A DNA stretch of 64,000 nt from Spirosoma spitsbergense DSM 19989 (GTDB taxonomy: Bacteria; Bacteroidota; Bacteroidia; Cytophagales; Spirosomataceae): the NCBI RefSeq assembly GCF_000374085.1, contig NZ_KB893549.1, positions 1 to 64,000 of the forward strand. Direction: 5' to 3'. The notes below the pieces were generated by a model that was given only the letters and a program-made list of their open reading frames with translations, was not told where the DNA came from and searched no databases. Each line of letters opens with the position of its first letter. Position 1 is the stretch's first letter. Made by a program: the position numbers and the translations under genes. Below are positions 7,488 through 17,136 of the stretch, piece by piece.

Positions 7488-9650
7488 TTATCGGTTCATT
7501 GAAATCAGGAACTCTTCGTTGTTGCGGGTTCCTTTCATACGGTCGAGCAGGAAATCCATTGATTCCATGGGGTTCATATCGGCCATGTGTTTCCGCAGGA
7601 TCCAGACGCGTTGCAGTGTTTCTTTGTCAAGCAACAAATCTTCCCGGCGGGTACTCGAAGCCAGTAAGTCGACCGCTGGATAGACCCGTTTGTTGGCCAG
7701 CTTACGGTCGAGTTGAAGTTCCATGTTACCGGTACCTTTAAATTCTTCAAAGATAACCTCGTCCATTTTAGAACCGGTATCGATCAATGCCGTAGCGATG
7801 ATCGTCAGTGAACCCCCGTTTTCGATGTTCCGGGCCGCTCCGAAGAAACGTTTTGGCCGGTGCAGGGCATTGGCATCCACACCACCCGACAGGATTTTAC
7901 CCGACGATGGAACGACCGTGTTGTAAGCGCGTGCCAGACGAGTAATGGAATCCAGCAGAATAACGACATCATGACCGCATTCGACCATCCGTTTGGCTTT
8001 TTCCAGCACCATGCTCGACACTTTTACGTGCCGGTCGGCCTGCTCATCGAAGGTAGAGGAAATAACTTCCGCATTCACGCTGCGGGCCATATCGGTTACT
8101 TCTTCCGGACGTTCGTCAATCAGCAGCACGATCAGGTACACCTCCGGGTGATTCCGGGTGATGGCGTTGGCTATTTCCTTTAGCAATACAGTTTTACCCG
8201 TTTTTGGCTGAGCCACAATCATACCCCGCTGGCCCTTACCAATGGGCGCAAACAAATCCAGCACCCGCGACGAATAATTTTCGGGCCGGTTGCTCAGGTG
8301 AAGTTGCTCTTCGGGAAAAAGGGGCGTCAGGTATTCGAAAGGAATCCTGTCGCGGATTTCCTCGGTTGTCTTTCCGTTTACGGTCGAAACCCGGAGCAGG
8401 GCAAAATACTTTTCTCCTTCTTTCGGTGGGCGAATGGCTCCGCGTACCGTATCGCCGGTTTTCAGGCCGAATAGTTTAATCTGCGATGGAGATACGTAAA
8501 TATCGTCGGGGCTGGCCAGATAGTTGTAATCGGCTGAGCGGAGGAACCCGTAGCCGCCATCCTGCATAATCTCCAGAACACCTTCATTGTCGATAATACC
8601 ATCGAATTCCCGAATATGCTGGTTGTACTGCCGGCGGATACGATTTTGGTACTCCTGCGCTTCCCGGCTAGCCTGCGCTTGCGGCTGGTTCGACTGTCCT
8701 GATTCAGATTCCTGGTCAGCCTGTCCTTCCTGGGGTGTTTCTGTTGGTTCAACAACGGCTTCCGTGGCTGTAGAGACGGGTTCCGTGCCCGGTTCCCGAT
8801 TGGCTGCCGTGTCTTCTGTTATAACCGTTGGTGTCAGAAATGCCTCGTCGGTTTGTCCACCGTAGTTCAGGGCCGACTCGTCCGAAACGGCGCGTGGCGT
8901 GCGTGGGCGTTGATCACGTCGCTGTGTATTCGTGTCCCGATCATTTCGGTCGCGGCTTCCGCCTTCCCGGTTGGAATCGAAACGGGCGCGCCCATCGCGC
9001 GGTACTTCGGTACGCTGATTACGCTGCTGATTTAGGTCGGGCCGTTGGGTACGATCTCTGTCTGTACGGGGTGTATTGGTCCGGTTGGTCCGCTCGATTG
9101 GTTCGGTTCCCTGGGTACTGGTGCGCTGATTACGGTCGGTCGGATTGGGCTGCCCGGTGCGTTGTGCCCCCTCGCGGTTGTCGCCGGACGGACGGGATGG
9201 TTGTATAGCATCACCTGCGGGTACATCAGCTGTTTCGGTGGGTGTAGTCTCGATGGCTATCGGCGTCGTCTCGGCCATTACCGGTGGCTGTGCTGGTAGT
9301 TCGGTTGTTTCGGCGTTGGGGCTAGCCGCCGGTTCGGCCGTTTCCCGCCGGTTTCGTGGTCGGGCGGGGGCAGCCGGAGCCTTTGCCAAACGAGCAGGGG
9401 CAGCGTCTAGCTGTTGGTTTTCCTTACTGGCAGCCGACGATACGACAGCCGCTTTTGGGGCGCGTTTAGCCCGCTTGGGGGCATCATCAGAAACTGTTTC
9501 TTCGCCCACAGGCCGTTCGGACTGCTGTTTTATGATTTCGTAAACCAGTTTTTCTTTGGTGAATTTGGAAATGGTACGAATGCCGAATTGCTCGGCAATG
9601 GGTTGAAGCTCCGAGAGAAGCTTACTATCTAATTCTTCTTTCTTGAACAT
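7488..9650 (-). CDS. rho: Transcription termination factor Rho
   Basis: 720 residues, against about 420 in E. coli. The N-terminal SAP-like Rho_N helices ([36 protein letters not shown] split over residues 1-45) are followed by about 300 residues of low-complexity sequence rich in P, T, R, N, Q and E (runs such as [20 protein letters not shown]). The cold-shock-like RNA-binding domain starts near residue 355 ([22 protein letters not shown]). The ATPase carries a P-loop near 480 ([12 protein letters not shown]), [12 protein letters not shown], and Walker [17 protein letters not shown]. It is a hexameric RNA helicase that releases transcripts. Long disordered insertions between Rho_N and the RNA-binding domain are common in Bacteroidota. 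It is followed by its own terminator. Confidence 0.97.
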   Translation of the reverse strand: MFKKEELDSKLLSELQPIAEQFGIRTISKFTKEKLVYEIIKQQSERPVGEETVSDDAPKRAKRAPKAAVVSSAASKENQQLDAAPARLAKAPAAPARPRNRRETAEPAASPNAETTELPAQPPVMAETTPIAIETTPTETADVPAGDAIQPSRPSGDNREGAQRTGQPNPTDRNQRTSTQGTEPIERTNRTNTPRTDRDRTQRPDLNQQRNQRTEVPRDGRARFDSNREGGSRDRNDRDTNTQRRDQRPRTPRAVSDESALNYGGQTDEAFLTPTVITEDTAANREPGTEPVSTATEAVVEPTETPQEGQADQESESGQSNQPQAQASREAQEYQNRIRRQYNQHIREFDGIIDNEGVLEIMQDGGYGFLRSADYNYLASPDDIYVSPSQIKLFGLKTGDTVRGAIRPPKEGEKYFALLRVSTVNGKTTEEIRDRIPFEYLTPLFPEEQLHLSNRPENYSSRVLDLFAPIGKGQRGMIVAQPKTGKTVLLKEIANAITRNHPEVYLIVLLIDERPEEVTDMARSVNAEVISSTFDEQADRHVKVSSMVLEKAKRMVECGHDVVILLDSITRLARAYNTVVPSSGKILSGGVDANALHRPKRFFGAARNIENGGSLTIIATALIDTGSKMDEVIFEEFKGTGNMELQLDRKLANKRVYPAVDLLASSTRREDLLLDKETLQRVWILRKHMADMNPMESMDFLLDRMKGTRNNEEFLISMNR

Positions 9651-10195
9651 AAAGATCAGGTTAGCAATAAACCTTGAAAGGGCCGCTTGGGCAGTAAAGA
9701 TGGAAATTGGAGATTATGGATGACTAAGAAACCGTTGGTTTGATGGGCCAATGAACGACCTGCGTTGGCCAGACGCGGGATGGCTGATTACGATACGGGT
9801 TAACCTCGACAGATTCAACTAATTACGCAATAAGATAAATCGAACAATTGTCAATTGGGGTGATTTGCCTTCTCCAAACGCAACCGTCTGGTGGGGCCAG
9901 ATGAGGTGGTTACTAAAACGTTTGGGAAACGGATGATCTGCTGCCGTTGCGGATGAACACTTTGTGAAAATCCTGCCTACCGGATTTATGTGAACAAATG
10001 TACTGCTTTGCTGGGATTATGTCAAGAGAACGTTATTCTTTAAAAAATGTTTCCATTTGCTTTATAAAAATCGCTTCAGGCGTTCACAATACGGCTTTGC
10101 CCTGGTAGTAAGGGGTGGACGCACAGGCTAAATAACCCGCTTACGTTAACCCGTAAAGGTAGGACCGGGGATGAATACGCTTTTTCGGTTTACGT
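9651..10195. other. Intergenic region between divergent rho and glycoside hydrolase genes
   Basis: 545 bp with no convincing gene; the longest open frames are short and do not look like protein. The strands diverge here, so both promoters must lie inside. A palindrome CAATTG-T-CAATTG sits at about 9845-9857. An A/T-rich stretch at 10030-10070 is the likeliest promoter zone for the rightward gene. I see no clear TAnnTTTG match. Confidence 0.5.
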
Positions 10196-12376
10196 ATGGA
10201 AAGAAGAGATTTTGTCAAAGCTACTGGTATCCTGGGAGGGTTATATACGCTTTCGGATGCGTACGCGTTGACCAGTGCCATTACCTCATCATATACAACG
10301 CCGGGCGAAGCGTTCTGGCTCGATGGACCCATGCGGTGGGCGCAACTCGCCTTTGTAGAACGGGATCCCGGCCATTATGACCCGGATTTCTGGCTGAATT
10401 ACTTCAAACGTATCCATGCCGATGGGGCGCTCCTTAGCGCAGGGGGCGTAGTGGCCTTTTATCCAACCAGCATTCCGCTCCACCACCGGAGTTCCTTCAT
10501 GGGCGATGCCGACACACTGGGGTATCTGGTGGCAGGGTGCCGGAAACAGGGGATGAAAATTATGCTCCGTACTGATCCCCATGCAACCCGGCAGGAGGTG
10601 TACGACGCACACCCCGACTGGATTGCGGTAACGGCCGATGGGCAGAAACGTCGGCACTGGGCTAACCCGGACCTGTGGGTAACCTGTGCGCTGGGGCCTT
10701 ATAATTTCGAGTTTATGCCCCGGGTAAACCGCGAAATAATGGAGCGCTACCAGCCCGAAGGAATTTTTTCCAACCGCTGGGCGGGTCATGATATTTGTTA
10801 CTGCGAGCACTGTCAGACAAATTTTAAGGCTTATTCAGGTCTTTCTTTACCGAAAAAAGCCGATAAACTGGACACCACTTACCGCAAATGGGCCGAATGG
10901 CGCGTTAAGCGGCTGCGGGAACTATGGGACTTGTGGGATTCGGGCATTCGGCAGGTTAAAGCTACATCGCGCTTTATTCCCAACGGCTTCCCCGATAAAG
11001 TTATGACCGGTCGGGAAGCCGACCTGTTTTTTGCCGACCAGCAGGCCCGCCGGGGACTGATGCCACCCTGGATTAATGGAAAAGGTGCCAAAGAACTCCG
11101 TTCCACCCTGGGCTTGAAACCGCTGATCGGTATTTTCAGCGTTGGTATTGAAGAGGAATATCGCTGGAAAGATTCTGTCCAGAGTGATGCCGAAATCAGG
11201 ATTTGGGTGGCCGAAGGGACGGCCAATGGCATGCGCCCCTGTTTCGTTAAGTTTGGGGGCAATATTTACGACAAACGGTGGATGGACGCTGTTGCCACGG
11301 TATATGAAGGGTATCATAAAAACGAACGGTATCTCCGCAATACCGCTTCACTAGCCCGCGTAGGCGTTGTTTACTCCGAGCAAACCGACCGTAATTACGG
11401 CGGTAAACCCTGGCAGCAAAAAAGCGGTGATCATCTGGATGGTATGTATCATGTCCTGGTAGAAAGCCGGATTCCGTTTGATATGGTCAATGATCAGCTG
11501 CTTACGCCCGAAGATCTAAGCCGGTTCAAGCTATTGATACTGCCGAATGTTGCTGCCCTGTCTGATACGCAGTGCCAGCAAGTACAGGCGTTTGTCAATA
11601 GGGGAGGGAGCGTAGTGGCTACGTTTGAAACGTCACTATATGACGAAGAAGGCAAGCCGCGTCCTGATTTTGGACTGGCTGGTTTGTTCGGCGTATCCTA
11701 CAATAAGAACGTGGAAGGCCCCCTGCGGAACAGCTATCTGCAACTTCATCCCGATGCCCAAAACAGCCAGACGAACCAAATTCTGGACGGACTGGAACAA
11801 ACACCCCGCATCATCAATGCCATTTACAAGGTAGATGTAAAACCCGTTGCTGATTTCTCCAGTCCCATCACGCTCATTCCAACCTACCCCGATTTGCCGA
11901 TGGAAGATGTGTATCCACGCGTGGCGGAAACCGATACGCGGGAGCTTTATGTACGGCAGGCGGGCAATGGACGGGTGGCCTACCTGCCCGGTGATTTGGA
12001 TCGGTCATTCTGGCAAATACTCAGTGTAGATCATGGTCAGTTGCTTCGCAATGTAGTTCACTGGGCACTCGACGAAGCCCCTATCGTTACGGTAAGCGGA
12101 CCCGGACTGATTGATGTAACCGTGTGGCGACAGTCGGCATCCATGACGGTGCATCTGGTCAATCTGACCAATCCTATGATGATGAAAGGACCATTCCGTG
12201 AACTCATTCCTGTATCGGCAACGGTCAGGGTCAACGTTCCGGCGGGTACTATTGTAACGGGGGTTACGCTTCTGATGAGCGGGCAGAAGTCTGTCTTTGA
12301 GAAAAAAGGCAATACCGTGATCGTATCCGTACCCAGCGTACTCGACCACGAGATCGTAGCGCTTGACCTGGCATAA
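10196..12376 (+). CDS. Putative glycoside hydrolase with beta-galactosidase trimerisation-like domain
   Basis: 726 residues. The start MERRDFVKATGILGG is a twin-arginine-like signal. The first about 340 residues resemble the (beta/alpha)8 barrel of hypothetical glycosyl hydrolase 6/alpha-amylase-like proteins (GMKIMLRTDPHATRQEVYDAHPDWIAV split across two strands; GIFSNRWAGHDICYCEHCQTNF with a CxxC pair). Residues about 390-600 fit a beta-galactosidase trimerisation/glutamine-amidotransferase-like domain (RIPFDMVNDQLLTPEDLSRF, LLILPNVAALSDTQC, FVNRGGSVVATFETSLYDE). A beta-sandwich closes the protein. The substrate is unknown. It lies 36 bp upstream of a lactate permease gene on the same strand, implying a shared transcript. 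Confidence 0.75.
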   Translation: MERRDFVKATGILGGLYTLSDAYALTSAITSSYTTPGEAFWLDGPMRWAQLAFVERDPGHYDPDFWLNYFKRIHADGALLSAGGVVAFYPTSIPLHHRSSFMGDADTLGYLVAGCRKQGMKIMLRTDPHATRQEVYDAHPDWIAVTADGQKRRHWANPDLWVTCALGPYNFEFMPRVNREIMERYQPEGIFSNRWAGHDICYCEHCQTNFKAYSGLSLPKKADKLDTTYRKWAEWRVKRLRELWDLWDSGIRQVKATSRFIPNGFPDKVMTGREADLFFADQQARRGLMPPWINGKGAKELRSTLGLKPLIGIFSVGIEEEYRWKDSVQSDAEIRIWVAEGTANGMRPCFVKFGGNIYDKRWMDAVATVYEGYHKNERYLRNTASLARVGVVYSEQTDRNYGGKPWQQKSGDHLDGMYHVLVESRIPFDMVNDQLLTPEDLSRFKLLILPNVAALSDTQCQQVQAFVNRGGSVVATFETSLYDEEGKPRPDFGLAGLFGVSYNKNVEGPLRNSYLQLHPDAQNSQTNQILDGLEQTPRIINAIYKVDVKPVADFSSPITLIPTYPDLPMEDVYPRVAETDTRELYVRQAGNGRVAYLPGDLDRSFWQILSVDHGQLLRNVVHWALDEAPIVTVSGPGLIDVTVWRQSASMTVHLVNLTNPMMMKGPFRELIPVSATVRVNVPAGTIVTGVTLLMSGQKSVFEKKGNTVIVSVPSVLDHEIVALDLA

Positions 12377-12412
12377 TACATATAAGATCACCATTACTAA
12401 CCTGAATACTCT

Positions 12413-14182
12413 ATGGTCTGGAAACAAGTTATTGACCCTTTCGGCCGTATTGGCGTATCGGTACTGGTCGCATCCTTACCGATTCTGTTTATTTTCTGGG
12501 CGTTGATCATCCGCAGGATGAAAGGCTACCAGGCCAGTATGATTGCTACCGCCATGGCGATAGCCATTGCGATCAGCGTGTATGGTATGCCCGTGAAACT
12601 GGCCTTCTTATCGGTAGCTCACGGCGCTTTATACGGATTGTTTCCTATCTGCTGGCTGGTAATCATGGCCGTATTTTTATTTAACATTACCGTTCGGAGT
12701 GGCCAGTTCGACATTATAAAACACTTCATGGCCTCTATCACGTCCGACCGGCGGTTGCAGGCATTGCTGATTGCCTTTTCGTTTGGTGCGTTTCTGGAAG
12801 GCACAGCCGGTTTCGGGGCACCCGTTGCCATTACGGCGGCCATGCTGGTTGGACTGGGTTTCAATCCGCTTTATGCGTCCGGTATCTGCCTGATTGCCAA
12901 TACGGCGCCCGTTGCTTTTGGTTCTATCGGTATCCCTATTACGGTAGCCTCGCAGGTATCCGGTATTCCGGAACTGCCCATTTCACAGATGGTGGGTCGT
13001 ACCCTGCCTATCCTGTCTGTTATGCTGCCTTTTTACCTGGTTAGCATCATTGCCGGGGTCAGGAAAGCGCGGGAAGTAGGCCCGGCCGTGTTGGTTTCGG
13101 GCGTTTCTTTTGCGTTGCTCCAGTATCTTTCGGCCAATTTTTTAGGCCCGGCACTGCCCGATGTTATCGCGGGCCTGGGATCGATTATCTGCCTGATGGT
13201 TTTTCTTCGATTCTGGAAACCGAAAACCATCTGGCGATTCGATAACGAACCAATGCCAGTGCTGCATACGGAAATGAGTTATACGACCGGGCAAACCATT
13301 CGGGCCTGGTCGCCTTTTATCGTGCTGACCATTATTGTCATTGCCTGGGGGCTACAGCCAATCAAAGACGTACTGAATGAATGGGGTATGGTGCAGGTGG
13401 AATTTCCGGGTTTGCACAACGTTATTCTGGGCCTCGATGGGAATCCAATCCCAAAACTATTCAAGCTGAATTATCTGTCGGCTGCCGGAACGGCCATCCT
13501 GCTGGCGACTCTGCTGTCTATTCCGTTGGTTGGCCTGGGCTATCGCGAAGGAATAAACGTTTTCGGCTCGACACTCAATCAGCTTAAATTTCCCATTCTG
13601 ACCATTGCGGCCGTGCTGGGGTTTGCCTACGTAATGAACGATTCGGGCATTACGCTTACGCTGGCTGCCGTGCTGGCTAATACAGGTCTTTTGTTTCCTT
13701 TTTTTGCACCCATACTAGGTTGGCTGGGCGTGTTCATTACCGGCTCCGATACATCGGCAAACGCGCTGTTCAGTAAGGTTCAATACGCTACGGCTCAATC
13801 TATTGGGGTCGATCCGGTGGTAACCGTAGCGGCTAACGTATCGGGAGGGGTAGTCGGGAAAATGATCTCTCCCCAGTCCATTGCGGTAGCGGCTGCGGCT
13901 GGTAATCTGGTGGGTCAGGAGTCGCAGTTGTTTCGCTTCACGGTAAAGCATAGTTTTATTATGCTGGGATTTATTTGTTTTCTTACGCTGGCGCAGGCTT
14001 ATGTCATCCAGTGGATCATTCCCGTGTACGAGCTGTTAAGTACCAAAAGCACGGCTGCCGTACCTGACATGACGACCGGATACGTCTATCTGATTGGACT
14101 GGCTTCCCTGCTGGTTGCTATTGCCGCTATTATACGGCTGACAGATCGAAAAAGGGAGTCAAGTCAGAAAGTGCCCAGCTGA
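12413..14182 (+). CDS. lctP: L-lactate permease (LctP family)
   Basis: 589 residues, twelve or more hydrophobic segments, the standard size of LctP/LldP/GlcA proton symporters for lactate and glycolate. The family signature is clear: LIAFSFGAFLEGTAGFGAPVAITAAML (about residues 119-145), NTAPVAFGSIGIPI, and the late FITGSDTSANALF with NVSGGVVGKMISPQSIAVA. It should bring 2-hydroxy-monocarboxylates across the inner membrane. It follows the glycoside hydrolase by 36 bp and precedes a broken D-2-hydroxyacid dehydrogenase, so the original operon probably imported and oxidised a hydroxy acid. Function is well supported; the exact substrate is not. Confidence 0.92.
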   Translation: MVWKQVIDPFGRIGVSVLVASLPILFIFWALIIRRMKGYQASMIATAMAIAIAISVYGMPVKLAFLSVAHGALYGLFPICWLVIMAVFLFNITVRSGQFDIIKHFMASITSDRRLQALLIAFSFGAFLEGTAGFGAPVAITAAMLVGLGFNPLYASGICLIANTAPVAFGSIGIPITVASQVSGIPELPISQMVGRTLPILSVMLPFYLVSIIAGVRKAREVGPAVLVSGVSFALLQYLSANFLGPALPDVIAGLGSIICLMVFLRFWKPKTIWRFDNEPMPVLHTEMSYTTGQTIRAWSPFIVLTIIVIAWGLQPIKDVLNEWGMVQVEFPGLHNVILGLDGNPIPKLFKLNYLSAAGTAILLATLLSIPLVGLGYREGINVFGSTLNQLKFPILTIAAVLGFAYVMNDSGITLTLAAVLANTGLLFPFFAPILGWLGVFITGSDTSANALFSKVQYATAQSIGVDPVVTVAANVSGGVVGKMISPQSIAVAAAAGNLVGQESQLFRFTVKHSFIMLGFICFLTLAQAYVIQWIIPVYELLSTKSTAAVPDMTTGYVYLIGLASLLVAIAAIIRLTDRKRESSQKVPS

Positions 14183-14241
14183 TTGTGTTTTCAATGAGTT
14201 GGATAGGGAAGATTCACCGATAAAAAGTTAGAAAAATACGT

Positions 14242-14630
14242 ATGAAGAGTGTCGTTTTAGAGGGCTAACTCTAAATCCGGGCAACTTCTCCTGGGAAGGG
14301 ATGGAGGCATTGGGAAAGGTAACGGTGTCCGTTCGTACACCGGCCGACAACGTTGTGGAACGGGCGAAGGATGCTGATGCTGTCTTCACCAACAAAGTGT
14401 CCTGGACCGAAGCCGATGCGCTAAACAACGGTGCTATTGCCGGCACCGGCATCAATGTCTTATCTGCTGAGCCCCCTGCTGCCGACAATCCACTTTTTAC
14501 GGCTGAAAATTACCTGATTACCCCGCACATTGCCTGGCCTACCCGGGAGGCCAGCAAGCGGTTGATGGCTATGACGGTAGAAAACCTGACTGCCTTTCTG
14601 AAGGGGTATCCAACCAATGTGGTTAATTAA
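14242..14630 (+). pseudogene. D-2-hydroxyacid dehydrogenase, internally deleted and frameshifted
   Basis: From ATG 14242 the frame reads MKSVVLEG and hits TAA. One base out of register the protein continues TLNPGNFSWEGMEALGKVTV, then PADNVVERAKDADAVFTNKV, then jumps to GAIAGTGINVLSAEPPAADNPLF and NYLITPHIAWPTREASKRLM. These are the first about 65 and last about 75 residues of a glycerate/D-lactate dehydrogenase-like enzyme of about 320 residues. Roughly 180 residues, including the whole NAD-binding fold, are gone. The join itself is in frame (NKVSWTEADALNNGAIAG). It ends the putative hydrolase-permease operon. A residual 109-codon frame from 14301 remains but cannot make a working enzyme. Confidence 0.85.
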
Positions 14631-14735
14631 GGACTTACTTTTCTTACGCCTTTTATTGTCTGCCCATTGGCCTGAACCCTACTAAGCGTGCTGATAAAAC
14701 AGTCGTATTTGCCAATGCCTGGCCTAAAAAACGGA

Positions 14736-14761
14736 AAGCCCCCTGAATTATCAGGAGGCTT
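14736..14761 (-). terminator. Terminator hairpin of the small lipoprotein gene
   Basis: Stem 14736-14746 with 14751-14761 (11 bp, one mismatch), loop ATTA. Reading the minus strand, the stem is followed by TTTCCGTTTTTT. It lies about 55 bp past the stop of the lipoprotein gene at 14816 and converges on the dehydrogenase remnant. Confidence 0.7.
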
Positions 14762-14815
14762 AAAACGTTTATAGCGTTGTCGGTAATATTACCGGCAGTT
14801 GTGCCTTAGCAAAAA

Positions 14816-15004
14816 TTACTTCGCGCTATCGGACATCATCATTGCAGAAGAATCAGTAGCCATCGTTGAGTCCGTAGCCATCATTGAAGACGAATCCGTC
14901 ATCATCGTGGTGGTCTCAGTGGTTTCGGTTTTCTTCGAGCTGCAAGAAGTGGCCAGGGCGATCATAGCCATGAAAAAGAAGGCAGATTTCGTGATTGCTT
15001 TCAT
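14816..15004 (-). CDS. Small lipoprotein with Met/Ser/Thr/Asp-rich repeat tail
   Basis: 62 residues from ATG 15004; the frame is open further upstream, but MKAITKSAFFFMAMIALATSCSS is a complete lipoprotein signal with cysteine near residue 21. The mature part is almost entirely a short-period repeat: KKTETTETTTMMTDSS, then units such as MATDS recurring, ending SDSAK. Such Met- and Asp-rich tails might bind metal ions or be flexible linkers; this is speculation. The gene is divergent from the ECF sigma factor (about 140 bp between starts), which may control it. I know no named family. Confidence 0.65.
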   Translation of the reverse strand: MKAITKSAFFFMAMIALATSCSSKKTETTETTTMMTDSSSMMATDSTMATDSSAMMMSDSAK

Positions 15005-15146
15005 AAATTTGGGGATGTTTTTGTTTAAGTGAAACTGATTAATGTCAACGTTAATACTCGATAGGGAAAAAGGTAACCCAACATTTTTATTTATTTTTTT
15101 TGGGTTACATCTTCTGTCATTTCGTATTAAGTAATGAATCAACTCA

Positions 15147-15737
15147 ATGAAGGAAAGCAGGCTGCCCGTATTAACTGACGAAGAGTTGCTGATGGGGTTG
15201 GCCGATGGCTCTGACGATGCATTGACGCACTTATACCAACGGTATTTTCCGATGGTGCTCTACTTCGTAACCAGCAACAGTGGTAGTGAAGACGACGCCA
15301 AGGATATCTATCAGGAGGTGTTGATTGTGTTGTATGAGAAGGTTAGAAGTGGGTCGCTCGAATTACATTGCCAGCTGAAAACCTATCTGTATTCAATAGG
15401 CAGACGGCTTTGGCTGAAGCAACTGGCTCAACGGAGCCGGTTTATGGTGCGCGATGTTGAAACGCCCGTTTCGGATGAGTTCGTTAACGGTCAGATCAGC
15501 GATGATTTAGCCGAACATGAAGAACGGGATCGTCAGTTTGACCTGATGGCCGACTCGTTAAACCGACTGGGTGAGCCTTGCCGGACGTTACTGGACGATT
15601 TCTATGTTCAGCATTTGAGTATGCAGGACATAACCGAAAAGTTTGGTTACACGAACACAGATAACGCCAAAACGCAGAAGTATAAGTGCCTGATGCGCCT
15701 GAAAAGACTGTTCTTTTCGGAGTACAAACAGGATTGA
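15147..15737 (+). CDS. ECF-type RNA polymerase sigma factor
   Basis: 196 residues. Region 2 is seen as ALTHLYQRYFPMVLYFVTSN with EDDAKDIYQEVLIVLYEKV (about residues 25-65). Region 4 is in GEPCRTLLDDFYVQHLSMQDITEKFGYTNTDNAKTQKYKCLMRLK (positions about 145-190), with the helix-turn-helix near TEKFGY. It directs RNA polymerase to a small regulon in response to an envelope signal. The next gene, 50 bp downstream on the same strand, encodes a membrane-anchored protease where an anti-sigma factor is usually found. The two are probably co-transcribed. Confidence 0.9.
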   Translation: MKESRLPVLTDEELLMGLADGSDDALTHLYQRYFPMVLYFVTSNSGSEDDAKDIYQEVLIVLYEKVRSGSLELHCQLKTYLYSIGRRLWLKQLAQRSRFMVRDVETPVSDEFVNGQISDDLAEHEERDRQFDLMADSLNRLGEPCRTLLDDFYVQHLSMQDITEKFGYTNTDNAKTQKYKCLMRLKRLFFSEYKQD

Positions 15738-15787
15738 TTTGACCAGATTCAGTACCCTGCTCCGGCAGAATCACTCCCTGATTAGCG

Positions 15788-16786
15788 ATGAACATGGACG
15801 AGGAAAAAGATATAGAAAATGCGCTTCGCACGTACAGCGAACGTATTCAGTTTAAACAGCGACTGGCCCGGATACAGGCCAGTGCCGACGTAAGCGCCTA
15901 CCCGGTCGAAACGGAGCAGTCGGGTCAGATTCGCGCTCTGTGGAGAACGTATCGCACTACGCTGGCGGTAGCTGCGTCGGCGGCTATCATCACTACGTTT
16001 GGCTCTATCTTTCTCTATCGGTCCTACCAGCAAAGCCATCAGCAGGAGCAGCAGTATCGGTTGCTAAGCAAAGAAATTCAGGCGGTCAAGTATTCTCAAC
16101 GCAAACTGTTGAGCGACCTGAATGGCCGGGGTCGTGCATTGAGCGTTAACCCTGCCCAGGTATCGGGTTCCGGGTTTATGCTTACCAGCGATGGGTACTT
16201 CGTTACCAACAACCACATCGTTCTTGGGGCCGATTCGGTATACGTACAAAGTACCAAAGGGGAAGTATACAAGGCCCGGGTTGTTTATAACGATCAGGCC
16301 CACGATCTGGCTTTTCTGCAACTTTGCGACGACAGTGCCTTCAGGCCGATGCCGTCGGTTCCCTACGGATTCAATGCCCGTCCGTCCGATCTTGGCGAGC
16401 GCGTATATACGCTCGGATTCCCGCGCGAAGAGATAGTTTACGGGGAGGGATATCTTAGTTCCGGTACGGGTTATCGGGGCGATTCAACAGCCTATCAGGT
16501 TGCTGTCGGCGTTAATCCGGGTAATTCGGGCGGTCCGCTTCTGGATGAGGGAGGAAATGTTATTGGCATTATAAGCGGTAAGCAAACAACCCTGGAGGGA
16601 GTGAGCTTTGCCATTAAAACCAATTACCTGCTCGATGCCATTAATGCCATTCCTGCCGAAGCGCTGAAGGGGCTGCCATTGCGGATCAACCGAAAAAGTG
16701 CTCTGGCGAATTTGTCCCGCAAACAGCAAATTAAGCGGATGCAGGATTACGTGTACCAGGTAAAAGTCTTTAAGCATAAAGAGTAG
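15788..16786 (+). CDS. Membrane-anchored trypsin-like serine protease (S1C/DegP-like), sigma-factor partner
   Basis: 332 residues. Residues 1-50 are a charged cytoplasmic segment (EEKDIENALRTYSERIQFKQ), about 56-76 a single membrane helix (TTLAVAASAAIITTFGSIFLY), about 78-105 a coiled coil, then a trypsin fold in the periplasm. The catalytic triad is visible as TNNHIV (His, about 142), HDLAFLQL (Asp, about 172) and VNPGNSGGPLLD (Ser, about 246). No PDZ domain follows. The topology (short N-terminal cytosolic part, one helix) copies that of ECF anti-sigma factors, and the position directly after the sigma gene fits. I infer, but cannot prove, that the N-terminus contacts the sigma factor. Confidence 0.85.
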   Translation: MNMDEEKDIENALRTYSERIQFKQRLARIQASADVSAYPVETEQSGQIRALWRTYRTTLAVAASAAIITTFGSIFLYRSYQQSHQQEQQYRLLSKEIQAVKYSQRKLLSDLNGRGRALSVNPAQVSGSGFMLTSDGYFVTNNHIVLGADSVYVQSTKGEVYKARVVYNDQAHDLAFLQLCDDSAFRPMPSVPYGFNARPSDLGERVYTLGFPREEIVYGEGYLSSGTGYRGDSTAYQVAVGVNPGNSGGPLLDEGGNVIGIISGKQTTLEGVSFAIKTNYLLDAINAIPAEALKGLPLRINRKSALANLSRKQQIKRMQDYVYQVKVFKHKE

Positions 16787-16849
16787 CGTATAGCGATAAA
16801 CAATTGATTCAATCCGCTGTTGTTGGGTAAACATATAAACTCGACAACA

Positions 16850-17131
16850 ATGAAAAAGACTATGGTACTGGCCGCTGCGCTGGTTTTTTCCGTCCTCGCT
16901 GTATCTGCTCAGGATACCAAAGAGAAAATGAAAGAGGTAGGTCACCAAACTAAAGAAACGACTAAAGCGGCTGGTAGAAAAGTAAGTCGCGAAACCAATA
17001 AGGCAGGGGACAAAATTTCGACAGCGGCTAAAAACACGAAGCAGGATGTTAAGGAGGGGACCAATAAAGCCCTCGACAAAACGGATCGTAAACTGAAGAA
17101 GGCCGAGCGAAAGATAAATAACTCGAATTGA
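16850..17131 (+). CDS. Secreted helical repeat protein, hypothetical
   Basis: 93 residues from ATG 16850 (MKKTMVLAAALVFSVLAVSAQ is a signal peptide cleaved after about residue 21). The mature protein is a highly charged amphipathic helix with an approximate 11-residue period: TKEKMKEVGHQTKETTKAAGRKV, then NKAGDKISTAAKNTKQDVKEG and NKALDKTDRKLKKAERK (shown in pieces). This is the composition of LEA-like or YtxH/apolipoprotein-like stress proteins. It follows the sigma-protease pair on the same strand and may belong to that regulon. It ends in a strong terminator. Function unknown. Confidence 0.7.
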   Translation: MKKTMVLAAALVFSVLAVSAQDTKEKMKEVGHQTKETTKAAGRKVSRETNKAGDKISTAAKNTKQDVKEGTNKALDKTDRKLKKAERKINNSN

Positions 17132-17136
17132 TGCTG

